Source: JAWKIW01 sp046331175 (GTDB lineage: Bacteria; Actinomycetota; Acidimicrobiia; Acidimicrobiales; Acidimicrobilacustridaceae). From it: a stretch of 64,000 nucleotides of DNA. Below are positions 34,260 to 42,863 of this stretch, piece after piece (the first letter of the stretch is position 1; the number at the start of each line of letters is the position of its first letter). Below the pieces are notes generated by a model. That model had not been told where the DNA came from and made no database searches. It worked only from the letters and a program-made list of their open reading frames with translations. The position numbers and the translations under genes are program-made. The stretch is from the NCBI GenBank assembly GCA_046331175.1, contig JAXLRI010000017.1, positions 37,260-101,259 on the forward strand. The letters are read 5' to 3'.

Positions 34260-34907
34260 ATGGACTTCGACCTCGACCAGACCGACGCCCTCCTCGCCAC
34301 CACCCGCTCGGTCCGCAAGCGCCTCGACCTGACCCGCGCGGTGCCCACCGAGGTGCTGCTCGACTGCATCCGCCTGGCCGTGCAGGCGCCCACCGGCGGC
34401 AACGCCCAGACGTGGCGGTGGCTGATCGTGGACGACGCCGACACGAAGGCGGCCCTGGCCGAGCTCTACGCCCGCAGCGGCCGCGGCTACCTCGGCTCCT
34501 ACCAGCGCGACGCGCTCGACGGGCAGACCAACCGGGTCCTCGACTCGGCCGACTTCCTGTTGGAGGTCCTCGACCAGGTGCCCGCCATGGTCATCCCTTG
34601 CGTGAAGGGCCGCCTGGCCGACCCGGCGCCGATCATGGCGTCGAGCATGTACGGGTCGATCGTGCCGGCGGTGTGGAGCTTCCAGCTGGCCCTGCGCAGC
34701 CGCGGCCTCGGCTCCTGCTACACGACGCTGCACCTGATCCACGAGCAGGAGGCCGCCGAGCTGCTGGGCATCCCCTACGAGGAGGTCACCCAGGTGGCGC
34801 TGCTGCCGGTGGCCTACACGGTGGGCACCGACTTCAAGCCGGCGTCGCGTGGCCCCGTCGAGCGCATCACCTACCGCAACCGGTGGAAGGGCTCGGTCGA
34901 AGGCTGA
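34260..34907 (+). CDS. Nitroreductase-family protein
   Basis: A 215-aa FMN-dependent nitroreductase-like enzyme. Markers: T-T-R-S-V-R-K-R-L near the N-terminus (FMN phosphate), A-P-T-G-G-N-A-Q-T-W-R-W, and G-L-G-S-C-Y-T-T-L in the C-terminal half. The physiological role is likely the reduction of quinones or nitro-compounds, or a dehalogenation-like reaction; not resolvable. The upstream gap (34133-34259) has G/C-rich direct and inverted repeats (ACCGGCTCGGCC twice) that may be a terminator of the cyclotransferase gene. Confidence 0.87.
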   Translation: MDFDLDQTDALLATTRSVRKRLDLTRAVPTEVLLDCIRLAVQAPTGGNAQTWRWLIVDDADTKAALAELYARSGRGYLGSYQRDALDGQTNRVLDSADFLLEVLDQVPAMVIPCVKGRLADPAPIMASSMYGSIVPAVWSFQLALRSRGLGSCYTTLHLIHEQEAAELLGIPYEEVTQVALLPVAYTVGTDFKPASRGPVERITYRNRWKGSVEG

Positions 34908-34959
34908 GCCCAGGGCCTGGCGGTCGGCCGGTTTCGGCTCGACCCCCCGTTCGACCCGA

Positions 34960-35811
34960 TCAGGACGACGGCGGCACGGGCTTGGTGGCGCTGCACGGGA
35001 TGACCACCTGGTAGTGCCAGGCGTCGCCGAACACGGTGTTCCAGTTCTGGGCGCCGAAGTCGATGCCGTTGCCGCCGCTGGCGGTGCCCAGCTGCCACAC
35101 GGTCACGGTCCAGTGGTCGCGCTGCCAGTCCCACGTGGGGTTCAGCTTCCAGCTCTGGCCGCCGTTGGTGAGCGGGTTGGAGACGAGCTGCCACGTGCCC
35201 TCGATGTAGGGATGGTCGGCCGGGCACGAGATCGACGACGTCGTGCCGGCGTCGGGGCCGAGGCGGACCCAGCCGGTGCTGAAGAGGATGCAGTCCGCCC
35301 CGGGGTTGCTCTCGCAGAGGTCGGTGGGCGCCGAGGGGGGCACCGAGGTCCCGGTGGTCTGGGTCATCGCCGCCGGCGTGGCCACCACGGCGCCATCGTT
35401 CGTCGCGCTGGGCGTGGAGCCCGGGCCACCGTCGGGTCGCGTGCTCCAATCGCCGAGGTCCGACAGCGGCACGCCGTGCACCTGCCCGGAGGCGGTGAAG
35501 GTGGAGGCGGGCGCGCTGGGGTCGGCGTACACGACCTTGGCTGCGTAGCTCGATTCGGGGCGGGGCGGCTTCACGACCAGCTCGGTCCCGTCGGGGGCGG
35601 TGAGCCGGCGCTCGGCCCGTGCCGCGGTGGCGGCTCCCGGTGCCGTCGCCCCCGACGAGCCGCTCGAGCCCGGGCCCGCGGTGGTGGTCGGTGACCCCGA
35701 AGCGGAGGCCGAGGCCGAGGTCGCCGGTGACGCGGCGGAGCCGGACCCCGACGAGCAGGCGGCCAGGCCCATCGCCGTCACCATCGCCATCCCCACGGCC
35801 ATCCGACGCAT
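34960..35811 (-). CDS. Secreted lipoprotein, unknown function
   Basis: A 283-aa lipoprotein: signal M-R-R-M-A-V-G-M-A-M-V-T-A-M-G-L-A-A-C (Cys19), a Ser/Ala/Thr/Gly-rich linker (20-68), then a mature domain (about 70-283) with four Cys in pairs (D-L-C-E-S-N-P-G-A-D-C and S-C-P-A-D-H ... V-I-P-C) and several Trp residues. It looks like a beta-rich extracytoplasmic domain. No catalytic motif recognised. ATG 35811 precedes the signal, with GGGGG 7 bp upstream. Confidence 0.7.
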   Translation of the reverse strand: MRRMAVGMAMVTAMGLAACSSGSGSAASPATSASASASGSPTTTAGPGSSGSSGATAPGAATAARAERRLTAPDGTELVVKPPRPESSYAAKVVYADPSAPASTFTASGQVHGVPLSDLGDWSTRPDGGPGSTPSATNDGAVVATPAAMTQTTGTSVPPSAPTDLCESNPGADCILFSTGWVRLGPDAGTTSSISCPADHPYIEGTWQLVSNPLTNGGQSWKLNPTWDWQRDHWTVTVWQLGTASGGNGIDFGAQNWNTVFGDAWHYQVVIPCSATKPVPPSS

Positions 35812-35931
35812 GTGCTGCCCCCTCGTCCTCTCGGCGGGCGTCAACGTAGCCCCCACCTCGTCGTCGCCCCGGTCACCTGGTGCGAAGGTCTGCGCCGGCG
35901 GCCGGCCCCTCACCTTCCCGGGGCGGTCGGC

Positions 35932-37038
35932 TCAGGGCGTCGGTCGCGTGGAGCGGAAGGCGTCGACGACGTCGGCTCGCCACCGGCGCAGCGGCCCCGA
36001 CGCGGTGGCCGGGGAGCGGCCCAGCCGGACGACGACCAGGTCGAGCCCCGGCACGCAGAGGATCGCCTGGCCCTCGTAGCCGTTGGCCCAGAAGCTGCCG
36101 AGGTCGTCGCCGACCACCCACCAGTGGGCACCGTGGATCCAGCCGTCGTCGGGGTCGAGCGAGCGGGGCCGGCGGCCGTGGTCGATCCACGCCGCCGGCA
36201 CGACCTCGTGACCGTCCCAGGTGCCACCCCGCAGCGCCAGCAGGCCGAACCGGGCCATGTCGCGCGCCGTGGCGTACACGTAGGACGACGCCACCCACGT
36301 CCCGGCCTCGTCGAAGCGGGGCCGGGCCGACGTCATGCCGATCGGGTCGAACAGGCGCTCGTGGAGGAAGGCCGCCATGGCCTCGGGTCGATCGTCGCCG
36401 GTGAGGCGAGCGACGGCGTCGCCGGCGATGCCGGCCACGATGTTGGACGTGCCCGACGAGTAGGTGAAGCGGGTGCCCGGCTCGTGGGCGAGCGGCCGCG
36501 AGGTGGCGTAGCCGGCCACGTCGGCGGCGCCCTCGCCGAACAGCATGTGGATCACGTCCGACGTCTTCCCGTCGACGTAGTCCTCGGCCCACTCGAGCCC
36601 GTCGCGCATGGTGAGGAGGTGGTCGAGGGTGATGGCGGCGCGAGGGTCGTCGGGTGCCCGCCACGCCGGCACCGGGGCAGGAGCCGCGGGGTCGAGCCGA
36701 CCCTCGGCGACGAGGATGCCGGTGGTGACGTGGGCCATCGACTTGGCCATCGACCACGAGAGCAGCGGGGTGTCGGCGGTGACCGGTTCGTCGGGTTCGT
36801 CCCAGTGGGGGAGCGCGCCGCCGTAGCGCTCGAGCAGGAGGCGACCGCCCTGCACGACGACCACGGCATAGGTGGTGCCGTAGGCGTCCTCGTCGGCGAC
36901 GAGCCGCTCGACCAGCTCGTCGAGCGCGACGCCGGCGGGGATCGGCCCGGTCGGCCATTCGCGCGTCGGCCACGGCACGCCGTCGGGCTGCGGCGGCAGC
37001 GGCACGAGGGGAGCGTCGGCCCCTGGGACGTCGCTCAC
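35932..37038 (-). CDS. Beta-lactamase class C / serine hydrolase-like protein
   Basis: A 368-aa serine hydrolase of the class C beta-lactamase/esterase fold. The S-x-x-K motif is S-M-A-K (Ser96, Lys99) and a Y-S-S motif (F-T-Y-S-S-G-T-S-N) supplies the second catalytic Tyr. No signal peptide is visible, so a cytoplasmic esterase or DD-peptidase-like enzyme is more likely than a secreted beta-lactamase. GTG 37038 has GGAGG upstream. Its start is 53 bp downstream of the PLP enzyme's stop, same strand. Confidence 0.85.
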   Translation of the reverse strand: MSDVPGADAPLVPLPPQPDGVPWPTREWPTGPIPAGVALDELVERLVADEDAYGTTYAVVVVQGGRLLLERYGGALPHWDEPDEPVTADTPLLSWSMAKSMAHVTTGILVAEGRLDPAAPAPVPAWRAPDDPRAAITLDHLLTMRDGLEWAEDYVDGKTSDVIHMLFGEGAADVAGYATSRPLAHEPGTRFTYSSGTSNIVAGIAGDAVARLTGDDRPEAMAAFLHERLFDPIGMTSARPRFDEAGTWVASSYVYATARDMARFGLLALRGGTWDGHEVVPAAWIDHGRRPRSLDPDDGWIHGAHWWVVGDDLGSFWANGYEGQAILCVPGLDLVVVRLGRSPATASGPLRRWRADVVDAFRSTRPTP

Positions 37039-37090
37039 TTCGTCACCGTCCTCCGGGCCGGTGGCGCGCCGGCCGCGGTTGCGCGTGGCC

Positions 37091-38314
37091 TCACAGGACC
37101 TCGGGGTCCAGGGCGGCGACGAGGTCGGCGATCAGGTCGTCGGGGTGCTCGAGGCCGATCGACAGGCGCAGCAGGTCGGCCGGGACCGGCGAACCGTCGC
37201 CCTCGATGCGGATGCGGTGCTCGACGAGGCTCTCGGTGCTGCCGAGCGACGTGGCGTCGGCGAAGAGGTCGAGGCGGCCGAGCACGCGGCGGGCGGCCTC
37301 CTCGCCGCCGGCCACGCGAAACGACACCAGCATCCCGAAGCCGCCGTCCATCTGGCGGGCGGCGAGGTCGTGGCCGGGGTGGTCGGGCAGGCCCGGGTAG
37401 TGGGCCTCGGTGACCGCCGGGTGGTCGGCGAGCGCGGCGGCCACGAGCAGCGCGCTGGCCGACGAACGCGGCACCCGCACGAACAGCGTGCGCATGCCCC
37501 GCAGCAGCAGCCACGCCTCGAACGGGCCGAGCACGGCGCCGCGGTAGCCGCGCTGGTGGCGGACGGCGGCCCACACCGACGAGTCGGCGTCGGCCGTGAC
37601 GAGCGCCCCGGCCAGCACGTCGCCGTGGCCGTTCAGCTGCTTGGTGGCCGAGTGCACGACGACGTCGACGCCGTGGGCCAGCGGCCGGGTGTGCACCGGC
37701 GTGGCCGTGGTGTTGTCGGCCACGACGAGGGCCCCGCGCTCGTGGGCGAGCTCGGCGACGGTGGTCAGGTCGGTGACGTGGCCCATCGGGTTGGACGGTG
37801 TCTCGAGCCAGACCAGGTGTGGCCCGTCGGAGCGCAGGGCCTCGTCCCACGTGGCCGGCTCGACGTCGTGGACGAGCGTGAGCCGCAGCCGCCCGAGGTC
37901 GCGCTGGTGCTCGAACCACCGGCGCATGGTCCAGTACATGTGGCGTGGGGCGACGACGTGGGGGAGCGGGGCCTCGGGCCGGGCGCCGGCTTCGCCGGTG
38001 GCCGTGGCGACGGCGGCCTCGGTGTCGAGCCACGCGTCGAGCAGGGCGGTCGCGGCGGCCATGCCCGACGCGAACAGCAGGGCCTCGGCGCCGCCCTCGA
38101 GCTGGGCCAGCAGCTCCTCGGCCGGTTCGCCGGTGGGGTTCTGGTCGCGGGCGTAGGAGTGGCCGCCCGGGTAGCCGCCCTCGGCGTCACGCTCGTAGGT
38201 GGTGGACGGGAAGATCGGGGCGACCAGGCCGCCGAAGGTGGGATCGGCCCGGCCGGGGGCGCGGGCGGCGCGCGTCGACGGGTCCAGGCCATCCATGTCG
38301 TTCGTGCCGTCCAT
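37091..38314 (-). CDS. Cystathionine gamma-lyase/synthase-family PLP enzyme
   Basis: A 407-aa fold type I PLP enzyme of the Cys/Met metabolism family. The Schiff-base lysine is Lys225 (S-A-T-K-Q-L-N-G-H), with D200-N201 (A-D-N) and the conserved Y-A-R-D-Q-N-P-T upstream. Such enzymes make or cleave cystathionine, homocysteine or methionine derivatives; the precise reaction is not determinable. Start ATG 38314 has GGGAGG about 10 bp upstream. It is divergent from the dioxygenase gene. Confidence 0.87.
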   Translation of the reverse strand: MDGTNDMDGLDPSTRAARAPGRADPTFGGLVAPIFPSTTYERDAEGGYPGGHSYARDQNPTGEPAEELLAQLEGGAEALLFASGMAAATALLDAWLDTEAAVATATGEAGARPEAPLPHVVAPRHMYWTMRRWFEHQRDLGRLRLTLVHDVEPATWDEALRSDGPHLVWLETPSNPMGHVTDLTTVAELAHERGALVVADNTTATPVHTRPLAHGVDVVVHSATKQLNGHGDVLAGALVTADADSSVWAAVRHQRGYRGAVLGPFEAWLLLRGMRTLFVRVPRSSASALLVAAALADHPAVTEAHYPGLPDHPGHDLAARQMDGGFGMLVSFRVAGGEEAARRVLGRLDLFADATSLGSTESLVEHRIRIEGDGSPVPADLLRLSIGLEHPDDLIADLVAALDPEVL

Positions 38315-38419
38315 GTACGGCGCAGCCTCCCAGATCTTGCGGATCTCGTGTGCTGCGCTTACCCCAGCCTCACCTTGACCCGCCATCCTGGCCGGACCTG
38401 CCCCGACCCGAGGACCGCC

Positions 38420-39379
38420 ATGCCCGTTGCGCCGGACCCCGCGCCCACCACCCGAACCAGTGATCCCGACGACCTCTCCGCCGGACCCGACCAGCACGAC
38501 CCCGATCGGACCGCCGGTCGTGAGGTCGACGGTCGGCGCCCGCTGCCCGGCGTCCTCAAGCGATCGACGGTGAGCCGACGGGCCGCGCTCGGAGGACTCG
38601 GCGCGCTGGGGCTGACCGCCGTGGCCACCGCCTGCGGGATCGGCGGCTCGTCGAGCGCATCGTCACCCTCGAGCACGGCGGGCGCGTCGTCGAGCTCGTC
38701 CACCGCCGCTCGCCCCGGTTCCACCGGCGGCTCCGGATCGACCGGCGGCGGCGTGGCCGGGGGGTCGCCCGGCACGACCGCCGCCGGCTCGACGGCCGCC
38801 TGCACGCTCACCCCCGAGCAGACCGAGGGGCCCTACTACCTCGACATCGACCAGGTGCGCCGCGACATCACCGAGGGCAAGCCCGGCACCCCGCTCGAGC
38901 TCACCATCCAGGTGCTCGACCAGGACGGCTGCACCCCCCGACGCGACGCCGCCGTCGACATCTGGCACTGCGACGCCATGGGCGACTACTCGGGCGTGAA
39001 CGACGACGTCCAGCAGGGGTCGCCCACCTTCCTGCGCGGCACCCAGGTGACCGACGCCGACGGCAAGGTCACCTTCACCACCATCTACCCCGGCTTCTAC
39101 CAAGGCCGGGCGGTGCACATCCACGTGAAGATCCACCCCACGAAGACGTCGCAGGTGACCACCCAGCTGTACTTCCCGGATGACCTGAGCCGCACCGTCT
39201 TCGCCGCTGCGCCGTACTCGTCGCACCGGGGGACGATCACGCCGAACGCCCGCGACGGCATCTACCGCGACGGCGGCCGCCAGCTCACGCTCGCACCGAC
39301 GAAGCGCGGCGACGGCTACCAGGCATCCTTCGTCGCCGCCGTCGGTGCCAGCTCCGGCGGAGGCTCCAGCCGCCTGTAG
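38420..39379 (+). CDS. Tat-exported intradiol ring-cleavage dioxygenase-like protein
   Basis: A 319-aa protein. A twin-arginine region (S-R-R-A-A-L-G-G-L-G, Arg53-54) leads to a lipobox-like T-A-C (Cys72) and a Ser/Gly-rich linker (about 75-125), then the intradiol dioxygenase domain: E-G-P-Y-Y-L, D-I-W-H-C-D-A-M-G-D-Y-S-G, and Y-P-G-F-Y-Q-G-R-A-V-H-I-H-V, which supply the two Tyr and two His iron ligands. Intradiol enzymes cleave catechols; extracytoplasmic ones are rarer. It lies divergent from a PLP enzyme. Confidence 0.85.
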   Translation: MPVAPDPAPTTRTSDPDDLSAGPDQHDPDRTAGREVDGRRPLPGVLKRSTVSRRAALGGLGALGLTAVATACGIGGSSSASSPSSTAGASSSSSTAARPGSTGGSGSTGGGVAGGSPGTTAAGSTAACTLTPEQTEGPYYLDIDQVRRDITEGKPGTPLELTIQVLDQDGCTPRRDAAVDIWHCDAMGDYSGVNDDVQQGSPTFLRGTQVTDADGKVTFTTIYPGFYQGRAVHIHVKIHPTKTSQVTTQLYFPDDLSRTVFAAAPYSSHRGTITPNARDGIYRDGGRQLTLAPTKRGDGYQASFVAAVGASSGGGSSRL

Positions 39380-39402
39380 TCGGGAAGGCCCAGGGCGCCC
39401 GA

Positions 39403-40251
39403 CTACTGGCCGGGGGCGAACGAAGTGGTGGTGGGAAGCGCCTCGTCGCGCAGCACGCTCATCGGGTTGCGGACGTCGTCGACGTAGCCGAGCGCGTAGG
39501 CGCCCATCTCGTAGCCCATCAGCCGCTGCACCCGCTCGGGCAGCGTGCGCACCACGTCGATGGGCACGGAGAGGTACTGGTTCTCCTCCTGGCGCAGCCA
39601 GCCCAGCACGTAGTCGACGTTGACCCCGGTGCGGACCCCGTCGGTCGTGTTCTCGCCGCCGCCGTGGACGGTGCGGCCGCTGTAGAGCACGACCGAGCCC
39701 CGCGGCATCTCGGCGGGGACGGTGTCGTCGACGGTCAGCTCGCGGGGGTCGGCGCCGCGGTGCGAGCCGGGGACGACGCGCGTCGCGCCGTTGGCCTCGG
39801 TGAAGTCGGTGAGCGCCCAGATGGAGGACAGCTCGACCTCGACGTCGTCGGGGAAGGGGAAGAAGTCGAAGCACCACTGGTCGCGGTGCAGCAGCTGGGC
39901 CTCGGCGCCGGGCCCGAGGGAGATGGCCTGGGTGAGGTGGAGCTGGAAGGTGGTCTTCTTGGGCCAGAGGAACGCCTCGGCCACGTCGAGCACGAGCGGG
40001 TGGGCGACGAGGTCGACCGACGACGGCACCCGGCCGAGCAGCGCCCCGGTGCGACGGGTGTTGCTGCCGGTGAAGTCGTCGCCGCCGGTCGGGGTGCGCG
40101 CGAGGTGGGGCGCCAGCTCGGCGGTGACGCGATCGCACAGGTCGTCGTCGGCGAGCCGCTCGACGATGGCGACCCCGTGCTCGTGCAGTGCGGCGGTGAC
40201 CTCGTCGGCGCTGGCGCCGGCGTCGAAGCGGGGCACGGTGCGATCGGCCAT
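39403..40251 (-). CDS. Phytanoyl-CoA dioxygenase (PhyH)-family protein
   Basis: A 282-aa Fe(II)/2-oxoglutarate dioxygenase. The metal motif H-x-D is His122 and Asp124 (L-L-H-R-D-Q-W), with the distal His196 (R-T-V-H-G-G-G) and an Arg further on for 2-oxoglutarate. Members hydroxylate fatty acyl chains, ectoine or secondary metabolites. The start ATG 40251 has TACAGT 7 nt upstream (leaderless pattern). Its downstream end meets the dioxygenase gene in convergent orientation. Confidence 0.88.
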   Translation of the reverse strand: MADRTVPRFDAGASADEVTAALHEHGVAIVERLADDDLCDRVTAELAPHLARTPTGGDDFTGSNTRRTGALLGRVPSSVDLVAHPLVLDVAEAFLWPKKTTFQLHLTQAISLGPGAEAQLLHRDQWCFDFFPFPDDVEVELSSIWALTDFTEANGATRVVPGSHRGADPRELTVDDTVPAEMPRGSVVLYSGRTVHGGGENTTDGVRTGVNVDYVLGWLRQEENQYLSVPIDVVRTLPERVQRLMGYEMGAYALGYVDDVRNPMSVLRDEALPTTTSFAPGQ

Positions 40252-40310
40252 GGTGCCGACTGTAGGGCGGGCACCTGCCCCGAGCGGTCGGGGAAGGTCG
40301 TGGCTGCCGA

Positions 40311-40622
40311 TCAGGCGGTGGCCGCGCCTCGGCCCAGCCGGTAGCCCCGCCACAGGCCGACCGTGACGCCGAGCAGCGCGAGGTAGGTGAAGGAGGACAC
40401 GACGGCGCCGCCGAGCCACCGGGCGAGGGTGAACGCGGTCGACAGCTCGCCGACGACGGGCTGCGTCGCGTAGGCCCAGGTGGTGGCGACGACCAGGCCG
40501 AGCCACAGGCCGAACAGCCAGTCCTTGTCCAAGGGCCGGTAGAAGGCACCCAGCATGCGGCGGCGGTCCGGATCGGCCGCCGTGACGAGCGGCTCCGATG
40601 TGGTGCTGCTCACGTCCGTCAT
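40311..40622 (-). CDS. Small membrane protein, two or three helices
   Basis: A 103-aa protein with hydrophobic segments at about 37-52 and 63-90, a polar N-terminus (M-T-D-V-S-S-T-T-S) and basic tail. GGGAGGT lies about 5 bp before ATG 40622. It may be a DUF-type membrane protein near the PhyH gene. No function assigned. Confidence 0.65.
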   Translation of the reverse strand: MTDVSSTTSEPLVTAADPDRRRMLGAFYRPLDKDWLFGLWLGLVVATTWAYATQPVVGELSTAFTLARWLGGAVVSSFTYLALLGVTVGLWRGYRLGRGAATA

Positions 40623-40855
40623 GCCGACCTCCCGTCCTGCTTGCTCGGTCGCGAGCCGGCACGAGCAGCTGGTGCCCGCCCAGGCTAGCGGTCCTTCGGT
40701 CGGCGGACGGCGGGCGACCTCCACGATCGTCCAGGCCGTCGGCGGACCGGGCGTGCGCGGCTTCAGGTGGGCTTAACCGTCGGTTGGGTCGGCGCTGAGG
40801 GGGTCGGTCGTACAACACCTCCACACCGACCAACCGTTCCGAGGAGGAACCTGTC

Positions 40856-41086
40856 ATGACCACCCAGACCGCCGCCCCGACCACCGAGGCCCCGGCCACC
40901 ACCGCCCGCCCCAGCCGCCTGCGCCGCAAGCTGCTGGCCTTCACCGTGCTGGCCGGCGCCACCGTCGTGCCCGCCACCGCCCTGGCCGCCACCCCGGCGT
41001 TCGCCAAGTCGGCCAAGTGCGGCGTCGTCAGCTACGACCCCGCCACCGGCACCAGCGTCGTCGTCTGCAGCCGCAACCGGCCCTGA
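40856..41086 (+). CDS. Small secreted peptide with one potential disulfide
   Basis: A 76-aa precursor with GAGGAGG directly before its ATG. An Ala/Thr/Pro-rich N-terminus is followed by R-L-R-R-K and a hydrophobic core (about 26-44) and a signal-peptidase-like A-F-A site at 48-50, which would release a 26-aa peptide K-S-A-K-C-G-V-V-S-Y...V-V-C-S-R-N-R-P with Cys55 and Cys71. It could be a small secreted effector or hormone-like peptide, but no homology is recognised. No processing enzyme lies adjacent. Confidence 0.6.
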   Translation: MTTQTAAPTTEAPATTARPSRLRRKLLAFTVLAGATVVPATALAATPAFAKSAKCGVVSYDPATGTSVVVCSRNRP

Positions 41087-41146
41087 TCTCTGAGGCGGGA
41101 CCGGCGGGACCTCGCGCCTCTGGTCGGTCGGGGACATGATGGGGAG

Positions 41147-41500
41147 GTGACGAGGTCCCGGCGGGTGGCGGCTGCGGCCGCCGTGGCGGTGGTGATCGCG
41201 GTCGCGGTGATCGCGGTCGCGGTGCTCGCCCGGCGCGACCCGTACGGGCCGGGGACGAGCCACGAGGTGACCGTCCGCCAGTCGTGCCTGAACGTCGACC
41301 CGCTCGTGCTCGACGGGCGGGTCTGGGACCCGCAGGGCCCCACCCCGGAGGGGTGGACCTCCCCGGCGACCCACGCGGGTCGGCTCGACGTGGTCGCCGT
41401 CGACGAGGGCGTGTTCACGCCACGCGATCCGGGACCGACGATCAGGTTCCAGCGCACGACGAAGCAGTTCTCGGACATGCCCTGCGTGCTGGGACCCTGA
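41147..41500 (+). CDS. Signal-anchored secreted protein, unknown function
   Basis: A 117-aa protein with a long hydrophobic segment (about 8-28, A-A-A-A-A-V-A-V-V-I-A-V-A-V), then about 85 extracytoplasmic residues with two Cys (Q-S-C-L-N and P-C-V-L) and W-D-P-Q-G-P-T-P-E-G. No family recognised. GTG start; the CATGAT at 41135-41140 is a possible leaderless -10 box. Confidence 0.6.
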   Translation: MTRSRRVAAAAAVAVVIAVAVIAVAVLARRDPYGPGTSHEVTVRQSCLNVDPLVLDGRVWDPQGPTPEGWTSPATHAGRLDVVAVDEGVFTPRDPGPTIRFQRTTKQFSDMPCVLGP

Positions 41501-41516
41501 CCTCGAGGGTGGGGTG

Positions 41517-41990
41517 TCAAGCGGGGACGAAGAGGGCGGCGATGTTCTCGAGCAGCCCCCGTGTCCCCTCCTCGCGGCCGGCGGCGGCATCGGGTCCGGG
41601 GCCGTGGACGCCGTCGAGGTGCACGCCCTGCTCGGTGAGGGTGAGGCGGGTGCCGTCCTCGGTCGGCTCGAACACGATGGTGGTGATCGACGTCGAGGCG
41701 TGGGCCCCGTCGAGCCACATGTCGTACGTGTAGACGATCCGCTCCTGGTCGACGATGTCGGTGAAGGTCGCTCGGAACTGCGACAGGGGGCCGTCGGGGC
41801 CGTGCCGGCCGTCGTCGATGGCCACCCCGCCGACTCGGAAGTCCTGGGAGCGCTCGACGTCGACGAAGTCGTCGCTGCCGAACCACGTCGCCTTGATCTC
41901 GGGATCGGCGAAGGCCTCCCACACCCGCTCGACGGGAACGGGGTACTCGCGCTCGAGGACGAAGGTGGCGTGGGTCTGGGTGCGGGTCAT
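41517..41990 (-). CDS. SRPBCC/AHSA1-like protein
   Basis: A 157-aa START-domain protein of the AHSA1 type: T-F-V-L-E-R-E-Y-P-V-P-V-E-R-V-W-E-A-F-A-D, F-R-V-G-G-V-A, and a C-terminal helix. Its start overlaps the ArsR gene stop by 4 bp, so the two are translated together. ArsR-SRPBCC pairs are widespread and often respond to organic ligands or stress; the ligand is unknown. Confidence 0.87.
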   Translation of the reverse strand: MTRTQTHATFVLEREYPVPVERVWEAFADPEIKATWFGSDDFVDVERSQDFRVGGVAIDDGRHGPDGPLSQFRATFTDIVDQERIVYTYDMWLDGAHASTSITTIVFEPTEDGTRLTLTEQGVHLDGVHGPGPDAAAGREEGTRGLLENIAALFVPA

Positions 41991-42346
41991 GTCGTTGCTC
42001 CTGGTGGTGGGCTCTTCGGTCTGCGGGTCTTGGCGAGGTGGTCGCCGAGGCGGTCGAGCCGGCGCTCCTGGGGCCGTCGCTGGGCGACGATCCAGTGGTT
42101 GGCCGGCACCAGGGCGTCGGGCACCAGCTGGTAGGTGCGCACCCGGCCGACCTTCTCCGACGACACGATCCCGGCCCGCTCGAGCACCCGGAGGTGCTCG
42201 AGGATCGTGGGCAGGGCCGCGTCGAACGGCTCGGCGATCTGGCTCGTCGAGGCGGGCGACGAGACGAGCCGCTCGACGATCGCCCGTCGCGTCGGATCGG
42301 CGAGGGCGTGGAACACCCCGTCCAGCTCCGACACATACTTAGGCAT
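41987..42346 (-). CDS. ArsR-family (HTH) regulator of the SRPBCC gene
   Basis: A 119-aa winged-helix protein. The start codon (42346) is in a perfect palindrome. L-A-D-P-T-R-R-A-I-V-E-R-L (about 15-27) and L-P-T-I-L-E-H-L-R-V-L-E-R-A-G-I-V (about 45-61) mark an ArsR/SmtB-type HTH; no metal-binding Cys cluster is seen, so the ligand is probably organic. The basic C-terminal extension (R-R-P-Q-E-R-R-L-D-R-L) is common in SRPBCC-coupled ArsR proteins. Confidence 0.87.
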   Translation of the reverse strand: MPKYVSELDGVFHALADPTRRAIVERLVSSPASTSQIAEPFDAALPTILEHLRVLERAGIVSSEKVGRVRTYQLVPDALVPANHWIVAQRRPQERRLDRLGDHLAKTRRPKSPPPGATT

Positions 42347-42360
42347 ATGCCTAAGTATGT
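42333..42360. promoter_or_regulatory. 28-bp perfect palindromic operator
   Basis: ACATACTTAGGCAT (42333-42346) followed immediately by its exact reverse complement (42347-42360). It includes the ArsR start codon and lies upstream of the divergent SnoaL-like gene, so one protein could regulate both directions. Probably the ArsR-family operator. Confidence 0.8.
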
Positions 42361-42419
42361 GGGAGGACGTCGACGACGTCAAGGGCCGGCGGGAGGGCGG
42401 CGCAGTAGCGTCGGCGGGC

Positions 42420-42821
42420 GTGGGTGGAGGCGAGGCATCGGAGCCGGAACGGGTCGCGCGCGAGCTGATCGCAGCGTTCGGGGCCAACGACCTCGACGCG
42501 CTGCGGGCGGTGCTCGCCGACGACTTCGTCGGCCACATCACGACCGCCGATGCGGGGACCCGTCACGTCGGTGCCGACGAGTACGTCGCCGGGGTGGCGG
42601 CGATGGACGTGGCGACGGCCGATCTGCGACTCGACGTCCCCGACGTGACGGCGATCGACGGCGACACCGTGCTGGTGATGGTCGAGGTCCACGCCGCCCG
42701 CCGCCAGCGCTCGCTCCACAACTTCAGCGGACAGCTGCTCCGCGTGCGCGCCGGCAAGGTCGTGTCGCTCTGGATGGTCGACGCCAAGCCGGCCGAGAGC
42801 GACAGCTTCTGGTCGGCCTAG
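42420..42821 (+). CDS. SnoaL-like/NTF2-fold protein
   Basis: A 133-aa small alpha+beta-fold protein, recognisable from R-E-L-I-A-A-F-G-A-N-D-L-D-A-L-R-A-V-L-A-D-D-F-V-G-H and the later F-S-G-Q-L-L-R-V-R-A-G-K-V. SnoaL-like proteins include cyclases, hydrolases and uncharacterised stress proteins. GTG 42420 has TAGCGT (42406-42411) 8 nt upstream; ATG 42357, inside the palindrome, would add 21 poorly conserved residues. Divergent from the ArsR-SRPBCC pair. Confidence 0.8.
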   Translation: MGGGEASEPERVARELIAAFGANDLDALRAVLADDFVGHITTADAGTRHVGADEYVAGVAAMDVATADLRLDVPDVTAIDGDTVLVMVEVHAARRQRSLHNFSGQLLRVRAGKVVSLWMVDAKPAESDSFWSA

Positions 42822-42863
42822 GGCGGGGCGCGCCGTCGACCCGTCGCCGGCGACGCCGTGCTC

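Noticed and set aside
38344..38375. Partial IdeR/DtxR-like iron box in the divergent PLP/dioxygenase gap
   Set aside because: Only one half-site resembles AGGT-AGGCT; the other half is poor (about 12 of 19 positions), too weak to claim.
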